Source: Pseudoalteromonas sp. NC201 (GTDB lineage: Bacteria > Pseudomonadota > Gammaproteobacteria > Enterobacterales > Alteromonadaceae). From it: DNA of 64,000 nucleotides. The position numbers were made by a program, and so were the translations under genes. Shown here piece by piece: positions 20,351-31,194 of the stretch (position 1 is the first letter of the stretch; each line of letters begins with the position of its first letter). Location: NCBI RefSeq assembly GCF_002850255.1, contig NZ_CP022522.1:1665001-1729000 (forward strand), read 5' to 3'. A model generated the notes under the pieces. The model was not told the DNA's origin. It ran no database searches and saw nothing but the letters and a program-made list of their open reading frames with translations.

Positions 20351-21520
20351 ATGGCAGAACTTCCTGAAGTAATAGATAGCATGACAGATATCGTTTCGTG
20401 CTTAAACACCAGCGAATCTTTGGAGCACTTCTTGTTGAATGTGCACTGTATTGTGCAAAAAATTACTTACGCGGACAATTTCTATGTGGTTTTGCAAAGA
20501 CAAGATGGCGAGTTTGAGTTTCCCTATTTCCATGATGTCAAAGACAGTATTTCGCTCGAGGAATTAAATAGCCTAACTAGCACAGAAATAGACAAAACGC
20601 TTACTAGTTATGCGCTGCGCTCTGACAGTGTAAAGAACTATTCTGAGCATGCTTTGATGGCACTGACCGAGAAAGGGGTTATTGAAATGTTAGGCAGTTT
20701 CCCCAAGCAATGGCTGTGCTTTCCGCTAATCAATCGCGACAAGCATTTAGGCGCGTTTGTGATCCAATCCTACCGTCGTAGCGATGAATATTCAGAAGCC
20801 ATGGTGGATTTGTTGTATACCGTCAGTCATGTTATTGCCTCTGCGATGGATGCATTTGCAAACCAGCAAGCACTCATTGAAGCGAATACAGCGCTTAAAA
20901 CACATGAGCTTGAATTGGAAGCAATGGTAGAAAAACGCACCCATGAACTTAGTGCGAGTTTAGAAGAATTAAGAACAGAGGTCGAAAAGCGCAAATCACT
21001 TCAAGAAAAGCTAGAGTTTGATGCCTACCACGATAACCTTACGCAATTGGCGAATCGAAAATACCTATTTAACGAGCTAAATAAAATGTCTGCTCGCTCG
21101 ATGCGACAGCCAGTAAATGTGTATTTAGGGTATCTTGACTTAGATAACTTCAAGCCGATTAATGATAATCACGGCCATCATAGTGGTGACGAGGTTTTGG
21201 TACATGTAGCAAGACGTCTACAAGAAGCATTACGAGAGTATGACTTTGTTTGTCGTATTGGTGGAGATGAGTTTGTCTTTGTGATTAATGAAAAAATTGC
21301 CAGAGACTTGCTTGAAAGCTTAGCAAATCGCCTTTTGAGCGTGATAAATGAAGATATCTTGCTTACCAATGGTGAGTTGGTAAATGTCGGATGCAGCATC
21401 GGTATGGCGGTTTCTGAGGGCGTGGAATTCAGTGCGGAATCGTTATTAAAAGTTGCTGATCAAGCGCTTTATGAGTCGAAAGGAAAGGGTAAGAATCAGG
21501 TCTCATTTAGCTTCAAATAA
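20351..21520 (+). CDS. GAF-GGDEF diguanylate cyclase
   Basis: It makes cyclic di-GMP from two GTP. An N-terminal GAF-like sensor region (about residues 1-185) is followed by a coiled coil (about 185-240, ending EKRTHELSASLEELRTEVEK-like) and a GGDEF domain with the intact active site RIGGDEFVFV. The RxxD inhibitory site (REYD) lies five residues before GGDEF, so product inhibition is expected. The start is placed at the ATG with AAAGGG upstream (389 residues). A GTG 13 codons earlier is open but has no better ribosome site. No transmembrane segment is seen, so the sensor is cytoplasmic. Confidence 0.88.
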   Translation: MAELPEVIDSMTDIVSCLNTSESLEHFLLNVHCIVQKITYADNFYVVLQRQDGEFEFPYFHDVKDSISLEELNSLTSTEIDKTLTSYALRSDSVKNYSEHALMALTEKGVIEMLGSFPKQWLCFPLINRDKHLGAFVIQSYRRSDEYSEAMVDLLYTVSHVIASAMDAFANQQALIEANTALKTHELELEAMVEKRTHELSASLEELRTEVEKRKSLQEKLEFDAYHDNLTQLANRKYLFNELNKMSARSMRQPVNVYLGYLDLDNFKPINDNHGHHSGDEVLVHVARRLQEALREYDFVCRIGGDEFVFVINEKIARDLLESLANRLLSVINEDILLTNGELVNVGCSIGMAVSEGVEFSAESLLKVADQALYESKGKGKNQVSFSFK

Positions 21521-21643
21521 CACTGAATATAAGATTAATATTTTGTTATTTATCATGTTTTTATAAAATTTCATGATATTGTTCGTTGTCCTTTGCTTTA
21601 AGCAGATGATTGATTTAGGATCAGGCTTTATAGTCAGAAAAAC

Positions 21644-22705
21644 ATGGACATTATGATCATCAGGCTGATCCTTATTGCACTGTTTTGTTTTGCTATGACG
21701 GCAAAAGCAGTAGAAGTTCAAAATTTATATGAAGCCTCGCTGAGTGTTAGCGACAAATCTCGCGCAACGCGAGCGCAAGCGAGCCAACAGGCATTATTAA
21801 AAGTGTTGCAAAAGCTCACAGGTAAAGCCGATGATTTTTCTCACCCTTCTATCCAAGCGAGCCTTAAGCGCATCTCAGATTACATGCTGAGATATGAATA
21901 TTATGATCGACAAGGCGTAACCAAAATAAAGGTGGAGTTTGAGCCTGGTAAGGTCGAAGATCTAGTCAGAGAAGCTGGCTTACCGCTTTGGGGCAACCGC
22001 CGTCCTATGGTCGCGATTTGGATGGTGATCGAAGATAACTTCCGCCGAGAGTTTGTTACGCAAGAAAGCTACCCTCAACTCGAACGCTTGATTTATGACA
22101 CTGCGGACGAGTGGGGCGTGCCGGTCGTTGTTCCTCTGATGGATCTTGAAGATCGCAGTAATGTGAGTATCGCAGAGGTGTGGGGAAACTTTTCTAACGA
22201 AGTAGAAGATGCGTCATTGCGTTATGAGGCGGAGCGCGTTATCACCGCCCGTTTGTTTCAGCCGCCCCATACAAATTCTTGGCAGCTAGACTGGCGCTAC
22301 ACTGACGCTGAATATTTTGAGCCTGAGCAATATGTCGGTGACAAACAGCAAGTTATTATTGATATGGTGAATCAGCTATCTAGCACTTTAGCTCAGAAAT
22401 ATGTTATTGACCCTAATCTCACTTTTGAAGCCCATCGAACTGAAATTGTGGTTGAGCAATTACAGTCATTTAGGGATGTAGAAATGGCGAAGCGTCGTTT
22501 GCTATCTATGAGTACTGTAGTGGATGTCGATGTGATCTACCGTGCGAAAACAGCAGTGAAGTTTGCGATTGAACATACCTCAAGCGTATCAGACTTGCGT
22601 AAAACGATCGCATTGGAGCAAAGCTTTAAGGCGTACGAAGACCCAAGAGCCTATTATCAAATCGCAGACGAAAACAACCTTAAATACAATTGGGTGGATA
22701 AATAG
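21644..22705 (+). CDS. DUF2066 domain-containing exported protein
   Basis: A signal peptide (MIIRLILIALFCFAMTAKA) is followed by the conserved DUF2066 start VEVQNLYEASLSVSDKSRATRAQ. Length is 353 residues. Function is unknown in the family, which is widespread in gammaproteobacteria and typically lies next to hda or purM. Here its stop codon is one base before the hda ATG, so the two are translationally linked. A second ATG three codons in could be the true start, since no strong ribosome site separates them. Confidence 0.85.
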   Translation: MDIMIIRLILIALFCFAMTAKAVEVQNLYEASLSVSDKSRATRAQASQQALLKVLQKLTGKADDFSHPSIQASLKRISDYMLRYEYYDRQGVTKIKVEFEPGKVEDLVREAGLPLWGNRRPMVAIWMVIEDNFRREFVTQESYPQLERLIYDTADEWGVPVVVPLMDLEDRSNVSIAEVWGNFSNEVEDASLRYEAERVITARLFQPPHTNSWQLDWRYTDAEYFEPEQYVGDKQQVIIDMVNQLSSTLAQKYVIDPNLTFEAHRTEIVVEQLQSFRDVEMAKRRLLSMSTVVDVDVIYRAKTAVKFAIEHTSSVSDLRKTIALEQSFKAYEDPRAYYQIADENNLKYNWVDK

Positions 22706-22706
22706 G

Positions 22707-23411
22707 ATGGAATCGCCACGTCAAATGGCGTTGCCAGTGACGCTGCCTGATGACGAAACCTTTGCCTCTTATTTTGGCGGTGAAGCGTCATTGGAAGTAA
22801 GCCACTTAAAAAATGGCCTTGCCCGTCGTTTAATCGGTTTTCAGTACACTTACTTGTGTGGGTTGGCAGATTCTGGCAAGTCGCACTTGCTTTATGCCAC
22901 GTGCATTGAAGCGCAAGAACTTGGACTCTCGACTATTTTATTGTCAATGCGAGAAGTGTTGGATTTTGGCCCGTTAGTGTTAGATGGGCTCGATGCACTG
23001 GATGTAGTTTGTATAGACGATGTGCATTTGGTTGCAGGAGATGAAGCGTGGGAAAAAGCCTTATTTAACTTTTTCAATCGTTTTAATGAAAAAGGCAAAT
23101 GCCTAGTGGTCACTGCCGATCTGTTACCCAACATGTTGAATTTGTCACTACCAGACTTAGAATCGCGCCTAACCTGGGGGACGACTTTTCAGATCCGCTC
23201 GATGAGTGACGATGATAAAGCCGAAGCTCTAGTAAAAAGAGCGCATATGCGAGGCCTTGAGCTCTCTGATGAATGTGCACGATTTTTGCTCACGAGATTG
23301 AGTCGTGATATGCGCGCTTTACTTGATGTATTGGATAAACTCGATCACGCATCCATGGCTGCGCAAAGAAAGTTAACAATTCCTTTTATAAAAGCCACTT
23401 TAAAGCTGTAA
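22707..23411 (+). CDS. hda: DnaA regulatory inactivator Hda
   Basis: Hda, with the sliding clamp, promotes ATP hydrolysis by DnaA after initiation. The start is set by homology at the ATG one base after the DUF2066 stop, giving 234 residues that begin MESPRQMALPVTLPDDETF, like E. coli Hda (MNTPAQLSLPLYLPDDETF). The clamp-binding motif is QMALPV. The AAA+ region has a degenerate P-loop (GLADSGKSHLL), Walker B-like VVCIDDVHL and the conserved tail RKLTIPFIKATLKL. The open frame reaches further upstream inside DUF2066, but that extension is not homologous. It probably lacks an independent ribosome site and is translated by coupling. Confidence 0.95.
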   Translation: MESPRQMALPVTLPDDETFASYFGGEASLEVSHLKNGLARRLIGFQYTYLCGLADSGKSHLLYATCIEAQELGLSTILLSMREVLDFGPLVLDGLDALDVVCIDDVHLVAGDEAWEKALFNFFNRFNEKGKCLVVTADLLPNMLNLSLPDLESRLTWGTTFQIRSMSDDDKAEALVKRAHMRGLELSDECARFLLTRLSRDMRALLDVLDKLDHASMAAQRKLTIPFIKATLKL

Positions 23412-23491
23412 CAGGGCTAGAATATCGCCTTGCAATTCAGTTATCATAAGAGATTAAATAACAGCAAATTACCTCAGCAAAGATCAGGTAG

Positions 23492-24475
<984 letters not shown>

Positions 24476-24488
24476 GAGCGACAAAAGT

Positions 24489-26876
24489 ATGAAATTCAGT
24501 GAAAAGTGGTTACGCGAGTGGGTCAATCCAGCAATTGATACTGATGCGCTATCTGAGCAATTATCAATGGCGGGTTTAGAAGTTGATGGTGTAGACCCAG
24601 TTGCCGGTGACTTCCAAGGTGTGGTTATCGGTGAAGTGGTTGAATGTGGTCAACACCCAGATGCTGACAAACTTAGAGTAACAAAAGTAAATGTAGGCGA
24701 AGACGAACTACTAGATATTGTCTGTGGTGCCGCTAACTGCCGTGCCGGTTTAAAAGTGGCGGTTGCTAAAGTGGGCGCAACGCTTCCAGGCGATTTCAAA
24801 ATTAAGAAAGCTAAACTTCGCGGTCAACCGTCTCATGGTATGCTGTGTGCGTTTGAAGAGCTTGGCATGGCGGAAAGTTCAGACGGTATTTTAGAACTCC
24901 CTATGGATGCGCCAATCGGTCAAGATATTCGTGAATACTTCGGCTTGAACGATGTAACTATTGATGTCGATTTAACGGCTAACCGTAGCGATTGTTTAGG
25001 GATCAAAGGTCTTGCTCGTGAAGTTGGGGTACTAAACAGCATCGACGTAACAGAAGTTGATATCACGCCAGTTACGCCAACGATTGATGATAAAATCTCT
25101 ATTGAATTGGTAAACAGTGAAGCATGTCCACGCTACTTAGGTCGTGTGATCAAGGGTGTTAATGTTAAAGCAGAAACCCCGTTTTGGATGGTAGAGAAAC
25201 TACGCCGCTGCGGTGTACGCTCAATTGACCCAGTAGTTGATGTTACGAACTACGTATTACTTGAGCTAGGTCACCCTATGCACGCGTTCGATTTAAGCCA
25301 AATCGAAGGTGGAATTAAAGTACGTAATGCCTTTGAGAATGAAGAGCTAGTATTGTTAGACGGCAACACGGCGAAGCTTAATCCATCAACACTTCTGATT
25401 GCTGATGATAATAAAGCACTTGCGATGGCAGGTATCTTCGGTGGTGAACAGTCAGGTGTTAGTGACGAGACAAAAGACATCTTGTTAGAAAGCGCGTTCT
25501 TTGCACCGCTTGCGATTGCAGGTCAGGCACGTAGCTACGGTTTGCATACCGATGCATCGCACCGTTATGAGCGTGGTGTAGACCCGGTACTGCAGCGTGA
25601 TGCGATGGAAAGAGCAACAGGCTTGCTACTTGAAATCGTTGGCGGTGAAGCCGGACCGATTGTTGAAGCTGTGTCAGAAGCGGATTTACCAAAAGAGCGT
25701 CAAGTGACTTTACGCCGTGAGCGTTTAGACCGCGTGATCGGTTATCATATCGAAGATGCTAAAGTATCAGACATCTTGGCGCGTCTGGGCTTAGCAGTAA
25801 CATTTGCAGGCGGCCAGTGGCAAGCTCAAGTACCAAGCTATCGCTTCGACATTAGTATCGAAGAAGACTTAATTGAAGAAGTTGCGCGCGTATTCGGTTA
25901 CAACAATATTCCAAATGTGGCACCAACTGCTGCGTTAAAGATGACAGATCATCAAGAAGCACGTTTGCCTGTAGCGCGCTTTAGAGATGAGTTAGTAAGC
26001 CGTGGTTATCAAGAAGCCATCACATATAGCTTCGTTGATCCAAAAGCACAACAGCAGCTACACCCAGAAGCAGATGCATTAATTCTTCCGCACCCAATTT
26101 CGGTTGAAATGTCTGCAATGCGTGTAAGCCTGATGACAGGCTTGATCAATGCGGTTTCTTATAATCAAAATCGTCAACAATCGCGTATTCGCTTATTCGA
26201 AACGGGCCTTAAGTTCATCAAAGACGACAACGCGGAAAACGGCGTACGTCAAACCGCTGTGATCGGTGGTATCGCGTATGGTAATACGCATAACGAACAT
26301 TGGTCAGTGCCTTCACGTAAAGTGGATTTCTTTGATGTGAAAGGCGATGTAGAAGCATTACTAGCGCTTTGTAACGATAAAGCACGCTTTAGCTTTAAAG
26401 CGGAAGTGAGCGATGGTTTGCACCCTGGTCAATCTGCTGCAATTTATGCAGACGGTAAAAAGGTTGGTTTCATCGGTGCAGTACACCCTCAGTTATTAAA
26501 GCCGTTAGAGCTTAAAGATACGCCATATGTATTTGAAATCGACATGGCTGCTTTAGAAAATCGCCTGCTTCCAGAAGCGGTTAGTATCTCGAAATTCCCA
26601 TCAAATAGAAGAGATATTGCTATTTTAGTTGCAGATGACGTAAAAATAGGCGATATTTTAGAGTGCATTGAGAAAGTTGGCGGAAATCAATTAGTTGACC
26701 TAAACTTATTCGATGTGTACAAAGGGCAAGGGGTTGAACCTGATCATAAGAGTTTAGCCATTGCTCTAACATTACAAGCGGTTGATAGAACGCTCGAAGA
26801 GAAAGACATCAACGCGGTTGTAGAAAACGTGGTGGCCGAACTGGCCAAACAATTCAATGCATCGTTGAGGGACTAG
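24489..26876 (+). CDS. pheT: Phenylalanine-tRNA ligase beta subunit
   Basis: PheT carries the tRNA-binding and editing functions of the enzyme. The 795 residues match the family. The N-terminal tRNA-binding OB domain ([21 protein letters not shown]), the B3/B4 editing region ([20 protein letters not shown]), the B5 domain and the C-terminal anticodon-binding FDX domain ([14 protein letters not shown]) are present in order. The next gene, ihfA, starts two bases after its stop. Confidence 0.97.
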   Translation: MKFSEKWLREWVNPAIDTDALSEQLSMAGLEVDGVDPVAGDFQGVVIGEVVECGQHPDADKLRVTKVNVGEDELLDIVCGAANCRAGLKVAVAKVGATLPGDFKIKKAKLRGQPSHGMLCAFEELGMAESSDGILELPMDAPIGQDIREYFGLNDVTIDVDLTANRSDCLGIKGLAREVGVLNSIDVTEVDITPVTPTIDDKISIELVNSEACPRYLGRVIKGVNVKAETPFWMVEKLRRCGVRSIDPVVDVTNYVLLELGHPMHAFDLSQIEGGIKVRNAFENEELVLLDGNTAKLNPSTLLIADDNKALAMAGIFGGEQSGVSDETKDILLESAFFAPLAIAGQARSYGLHTDASHRYERGVDPVLQRDAMERATGLLLEIVGGEAGPIVEAVSEADLPKERQVTLRRERLDRVIGYHIEDAKVSDILARLGLAVTFAGGQWQAQVPSYRFDISIEEDLIEEVARVFGYNNIPNVAPTAALKMTDHQEARLPVARFRDELVSRGYQEAITYSFVDPKAQQQLHPEADALILPHPISVEMSAMRVSLMTGLINAVSYNQNRQQSRIRLFETGLKFIKDDNAENGVRQTAVIGGIAYGNTHNEHWSVPSRKVDFFDVKGDVEALLALCNDKARFSFKAEVSDGLHPGQSAAIYADGKKVGFIGAVHPQLLKPLELKDTPYVFEIDMAALENRLLPEAVSISKFPSNRRDIAILVADDVKIGDILECIEKVGGNQLVDLNLFDVYKGQGVEPDHKSLAIALTLQAVDRTLEEKDINAVVENVVAELAKQFNASLRD

Positions 26877-26878
26877 AT

Positions 26879-27178
26879 ATGGCGCTTACTAAAGCCGACA
26901 TAGCTGAACACCTATTTGAAAAACTGGGGATCAATAAGAAAGATGCCAAAGACTTAGTTGAAGCGTTTTTTGAAGAAATCCGCTCAGCGCTAGAAAACGG
27001 CGAGCAAGTAAAGCTCTCTGGGTTTGGTAACTTTGACCTTCGCGACAAGAAGGAACGCCCAGGTAGGAACCCAAAAACTGGGGAAGATATTCCTATCTCT
27101 GCGCGACGCGTGGTAACTTTTAGGCCTGGCCAAAAGTTAAAAACTCGTGTTGAGGTCGGCACAAGCAAAAACTTGTAA
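26879..27178 (+). CDS. ihfA: Integration host factor alpha subunit
   Basis: IHF-alpha pairs with IHF-beta to bend DNA at specific sites. At 99 residues it has the standard length and the HU/IHF signatures [22 protein letters not shown] and the DNA-intercalating proline arm, with the tail [20 protein letters not shown]. It is co-transcribed with pheST, as in E. coli. Confidence 0.97.
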   Translation: MALTKADIAEHLFEKLGINKKDAKDLVEAFFEEIRSALENGEQVKLSGFGNFDLRDKKERPGRNPKTGEDIPISARRVVTFRPGQKLKTRVEVGTSKNL

Positions 27179-27184
27179 TATAAG

Positions 27185-27216
27185 AAAGCCTTGGTGGTGA
27201 TACCAAGGCTTTTTTT
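27185..27216 (+). terminator. Rho-independent terminator after ihfA
   Basis: AAGCCTTGGT pairs with ACCAAGGCTT, followed by TTTTTT, seven bases after the ihfA stop. Confidence 0.92.
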
Positions 27217-27288
27217 ATATTGAAATAGTTTTGTCACATATTCAAGCTACACTCTGCGCCTGTTTGCGTTCCGTGGAGTGAGGAGCTT

Positions 27289-28899
27289 ATGCGAGGAGCA
27301 CACTCCTTAAGCAAGTTGTTTAAGAATATCTTTATTGCTTGGTTGTCTTGCACCTTTGTATTTTCAATTGTGGCCGCCTTCACTTATGTGCATCAGAAAG
27401 AGACCGCTAAATCCAATCTTGTCACCGTAGCGAGTCGAATCGTATCTGACATCAACAAAGAGTTTGTCGTTGTAGACGATACCTTAAAACATGCTATCCA
27501 TCTTTCTCCAAATTGCGACCCTGAGGGTCTACACTACATGCGTAGATTGGTTTTTGAAAACCCAGGCATGAGCGAGATAGGGATCGTAGATAGTAAAGGG
27601 AAATTGGTCTGCAATTCTTTTGGGCAACTCACTCCACCTGTGAATACCAGCGCCCCAATAAAAAAGCCCGGGCTTAGATACTATGGCCCAATCATTACCG
27701 ACTATTTAGAACTTCCTGCTTTTGTTTTAGCGCGCACGAGAGACGATGGTTATGAGGTAAATGTGTTGATGCCGGATCATTGGCTAAAGAGTATGCTTGA
27801 TATCTCAGCTCATCATAATACCGATTTTGCTGCTTTGGTCGACAATAGCACGGGTGTGCCGGTTTTTTTAAATGGTAAATACGCTTTGCCAATCCGCCAA
27901 AAACTATTTCCAGTGGCTAATAGCCGCGCAGTAGAGGGGCTCTTTGATGATGCAAAGGTAAAGTTTGCGTATGTTGCAGCTATTCCAAGTTTGCCGCAGA
28001 TGAGCTTAATTATTGCAAAAAATGATGAGCAACTAGTGAGTCTAGGGTGGTTGTGGCTAGTACTTTGGAGTGTGTTGTATTGTGCCTCTTGGGTTGGCCT
28101 CACGTTGTTATTAATCAGTTATGACAAGCGCCAGCTAAGCAGTAAAACACAAATATTAAGAGCATTGGCAAATGATGAGTTATTTAATGTGTATCAACCT
28201 CTCGTTAATGCACAGATACCATCGATAGTGGGCGTGGAAGTACTCATTCGTTGGCGTCACCCACTTGAAGGAGTGCTCGGCCCCGCTTACTTTGTGCCTG
28301 AAGCTGAGCGTGATGGTACTATTTTAGATATCTCGATAGCACAAGTCGAAAACGCTGTGCGTGATTTGACGGACATCTTAGTCGCTCAGCCAGACTTTAA
28401 GGTGTCTTTTAACGTTAATGGTTTACTTTTGGGCTCTAAACGCTATATCGATGCCTTACTTGCTGCAAAAAACCAAATATCTTCATTAACTATTGAATTA
28501 ACTGAACGTGATGTGCTGACGCAGGCTCAAACGAAAACGGTACTAACCGAGCTCAAACGTGCTGGAATAGAAATCGCGATTGATGATTTTGGTACGGGGT
28601 ATAGTGGTTTACAGTACTTGCAAAGTTTTCCGATCGACCTGTTGAAAATAGATCAGAGCTTTGTAGCATCAATTGGCCTAGATACTTTGCAATCCCCGGT
28701 TTTATCGGCAGTGATTGATATGGCGGAAAAGCTGGATAAGAAACTGATTGCTGAAGGGGTAGAGACTCAAGCTCAAGCTAGTTATCTCAAAAGTAGAGGG
28801 GTGAATATTCATCAAGGTTGGCTTTATTTCAAAGCACTAGAGCTGCCGCAACTACAGCGTGAGATAGATAAAGTGTTAGATAACAAAAGAGCGGCTTAA
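27289..28899 (+). CDS. CSS-motif EAL domain cyclic-di-GMP phosphodiesterase, membrane-bound
   Basis: The 536-residue protein has an N-terminal membrane segment (about 13-35), a periplasmic CSS-type domain with Cys76 and Cys108 (here V-C-N-S rather than C-S-S), a second membrane segment (about 250-275) and an EAL domain (about 290-530). The EAL signature reads EVLIRW. The catalytic metal-site sequences are otherwise intact: ELTERDV, AIDDFGTGYSGLQYL and KIDQSF. It should hydrolyse c-di-GMP to pGpG. In E. coli, CSS-EAL proteins respond to redox through the disulphide pair; the same is inferred here. It stands alone after the ihfA terminator. Confidence 0.88.
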   Translation: MRGAHSLSKLFKNIFIAWLSCTFVFSIVAAFTYVHQKETAKSNLVTVASRIVSDINKEFVVVDDTLKHAIHLSPNCDPEGLHYMRRLVFENPGMSEIGIVDSKGKLVCNSFGQLTPPVNTSAPIKKPGLRYYGPIITDYLELPAFVLARTRDDGYEVNVLMPDHWLKSMLDISAHHNTDFAALVDNSTGVPVFLNGKYALPIRQKLFPVANSRAVEGLFDDAKVKFAYVAAIPSLPQMSLIIAKNDEQLVSLGWLWLVLWSVLYCASWVGLTLLLISYDKRQLSSKTQILRALANDELFNVYQPLVNAQIPSIVGVEVLIRWRHPLEGVLGPAYFVPEAERDGTILDISIAQVENAVRDLTDILVAQPDFKVSFNVNGLLLGSKRYIDALLAAKNQISSLTIELTERDVLTQAQTKTVLTELKRAGIEIAIDDFGTGYSGLQYLQSFPIDLLKIDQSFVASIGLDTLQSPVLSAVIDMAEKLDKKLIAEGVETQAQASYLKSRGVNIHQGWLYFKALELPQLQREIDKVLDNKRAA

Positions 28900-28939
28900 C
28901 CGCTCTTATTTAACCAAAGCTCAGAAAAAGACCTAACTA

Positions 28940-30559
28940 TTATAAAACCTCAGCGAAGTAGCAACCAAATGCATCAAGTATTAGTGCATTTGCGCTCGCC
29001 GTGCCGCTTAGGTGCTTCAGGTCGCACTGCGTTAATGCAACTTCAGGAAGTCTCACGCTTTGTTGAGTAGCTGCTAAGTTGAATGCGCACAGCAATGTTT
29101 GGGTTTGGGTTCTACGGTAAAAAGCTAATACTGGCTCTGGTGTGTCAATAAACTCAATGTCACCTGTTTTTAGTGCAGGTTGCGCATTTCGCCACTGTAA
29201 AAATGCTTGATAGTAGCTGAGCGTTGAATTGCTATCTACTGCTTGTTTGTCTACAGCTCGTAGGGCATGCGCTTCAGAAACTGGTAACCAAGGCTTAGAC
29301 TCTGAGAAGCCAGCATTAGTTTTTGCCTGTGTCCACGGGATCGGCGTTCTACAGCCATCACGGCCTTTAAAGTTTGGCCAAAAGGTAATGCCATATGGGT
29401 CCTGCAGCTCTTCGAAGGCAACGGCGGCTTCGCCAAGCCCTAGTTCTTCGCCTTGGTACATACAGACGCTACCACGCAATGAACCGAGAAGGGCTGTGAG
29501 CATTTTGACCTGTGCATCGTTTACCTTGCCATCTATACTCCAGCGACTTGCTACCCGTTCTACATCGTGATTTGCAAACGCCCAACATGGCCAACCTTCG
29601 GTCATGACTGACTCTAGGCGAGAAACCGTTTCTCTGATGTACTTTGCACTATAGTCGTTAGTAAGGAGCTCAAAGCTATAACCCATATGAAGTTTATTAC
29701 CATCGGCTGTGTACTCTGCCATTGTTTGCAAAGAGTCTTCTGAACTGATCTCACCTAAGCTAACGGTACCTGGATATCTATTTAATAAGGCACGGATCTC
29801 TTCCATAAACGCTAAGTTTTCTGGTTGCGTATTATTATAATAATGGTATTGGAAAGCGTAAGGGTTGTCTTCGCTAAAGCCACGACCTTGACGAAGTTCA
29901 ATGGGTTTAGCTGGATTATCCCTAAGCTGCTTATCGTGAAAACAGAAGTTGATGGCATCTAGTCTAAAGCCATCAACGCCTTTTTTAAGCCAAAATTCGA
30001 CGTTATCTAGTACGGCTTTACGTACTTCAGGGTGATGAAAGTTGAGATCCGGCTGCTCAGTTAGAAAGTTGTGCAGGTAATATTGGCAACGTCTAGGCTC
30101 CCACTGCCAGGCAACACCACCAAAAATGGATAGCCAATTGTTTGGTGGACTGCCGTCTGGATTGGCATCGGCCCATACATACCAATCTGCTTTATCATTT
30201 GTGTTGTCTTTACGACTTTCGACAAACCACGGATGTTGATTTGAGGTATGACTAAGTACCTGATCAATAATGATCTTAATATCACGTTTATGTGCTTCAC
30301 TAATAAGCGTATCAAAATCGTCGAGTGTACCAAACATAGGATCGATATCGCGATAGTCGCTAATATCATAGCCAAAGTCTTTCATTGGCGATTTAAAAAA
30401 TGGTGAAATCCATACTGCATCAACACCAAGCGATTTAATGTAGTCTAGTCGCTGAATAATACCCTGTAAGTCGCCAATACCGTCTGCATTACTGTCTTGA
30501 AAGCTACGCGGATATATTTGATAGATAACCGCGCCTTTCCACCATTCATTATTTGCCAT
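28940..30559 (-). CDS. Alpha-glucosidase, glycoside hydrolase family 13
   Basis: This is a 539-residue cytosolic enzyme with no signal peptide. The sequence WWKGAVIYQIYPRSFQDSNADGIGDLQGI is characteristic of the GH13 oligo-1,6/alpha-glucosidase group. Catalytic residues lie in DGFRLDAINF (Asp nucleophile), SLGEISSE (Glu acid/base) and FANHDVER (Asp). GGAGA precedes the ATG. It would split maltose or short maltodextrins or isomaltose inside the cell. It is divergent from the TonB receptor, with putative operators between them, and belongs to the starch locus. Exact linkage preference is not predictable here. Confidence 0.92.
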   Translation of the reverse strand: MANNEWWKGAVIYQIYPRSFQDSNADGIGDLQGIIQRLDYIKSLGVDAVWISPFFKSPMKDFGYDISDYRDIDPMFGTLDDFDTLISEAHKRDIKIIIDQVLSHTSNQHPWFVESRKDNTNDKADWYVWADANPDGSPPNNWLSIFGGVAWQWEPRRCQYYLHNFLTEQPDLNFHHPEVRKAVLDNVEFWLKKGVDGFRLDAINFCFHDKQLRDNPAKPIELRQGRGFSEDNPYAFQYHYYNNTQPENLAFMEEIRALLNRYPGTVSLGEISSEDSLQTMAEYTADGNKLHMGYSFELLTNDYSAKYIRETVSRLESVMTEGWPCWAFANHDVERVASRWSIDGKVNDAQVKMLTALLGSLRGSVCMYQGEELGLGEAAVAFEELQDPYGITFWPNFKGRDGCRTPIPWTQAKTNAGFSESKPWLPVSEAHALRAVDKQAVDSNSTLSYYQAFLQWRNAQPALKTGDIEFIDTPEPVLAFYRRTQTQTLLCAFNLAATQQSVRLPEVALTQCDLKHLSGTASANALILDAFGCYFAEVL

Positions 30560-30681
30560 GCACTTTCTCCAGGCTATGTGCGTGTTTATTCTGTGGCAGT
30601 GCTGAGTATCAAGTAAATACTATGCTGGGCACTTTCACCACTAATTTTGCCAAAGAATACGTCATGCTCGGTGGGGTGTAA

Positions 30682-30707
30682 AAAACCTGCATACGTATGC
30701 AGGTTTT
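30682..30707. promoter_or_regulatory. Perfect 26-bp palindrome, putative LacI-family operator
   Basis: The core TGCATACGTATGCA is flanked by AAAACC and GGTTTT to give a perfect 26-bp inverted repeat. The LacI-family regulator at 41691-42710 is the likely ligand. The long A/T-flanked stem also resembles a short terminator, so a dual role cannot be excluded. It lies about 125 bp upstream of the alpha-glucosidase start. Confidence 0.6.
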
Positions 30708-31048
30708 GTGAGGTTAATTTATGATAACTCATTCACATAATTTTATTTTATAAAATAAATTTACCAATATTGACCTTTAAAAGGGAATAACCAGACAAAT
30801 AAAGCTTTGTAAGAGTGAATTTTTGGTAAGACCAATTTAACTTAAGTATAGCTATAGATTACATGTTGAGGATATTTTGGTGTTCAGTCGACAATAATAG
30901 CCCGTGAAAGTTAAGATTTAGTGAAATTAAAGCTGGTAAATAAATGTGGTCGGCCTTTTGACCTTACCCAATAAAACTATTTATATATCATTGAGTTGAG
31001 TTTTATTCCTGTAAAAAACCTGTAAATTTCGTTGAAATGCACTAGCTT

Positions 31049-31062
31049 TGAATACGTATGCA
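31049..31062. promoter_or_regulatory. Second putative starch-regulon operator
   Basis: TGAATACGTATGCA differs from the palindrome core at 30688-30701 by one base and lies 133 bp before the TonB receptor start. Confidence 0.55.
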
Positions 31063-31194
31063 TAAAGTTGTTTACAAATTTAATCAGCCGCTAGTATTTG
31101 ACTGACAACAACTGTGCTCGTTTGTTTTTTCATCAGTTTGCACGCCAGATGAACAAATCGCACAATATAATATGGTTAATTGGGATAAAACATT

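Larger units (their letters stand above)
30560..31194. promoter_or_regulatory. Divergent control region between alpha-glucosidase and TonB receptor genes
   Basis: This is a 635-bp A/T-rich gap with no convincing ORF. It contains two operator-like palindromes (30682-30707 and 31049-31062, listed separately). The remaining sequence has degenerate ATACGT-like fragments at about 30613-30625 and 30654-30667 whose spacing is off by a base, and no clear terminator. Confidence 0.6.
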
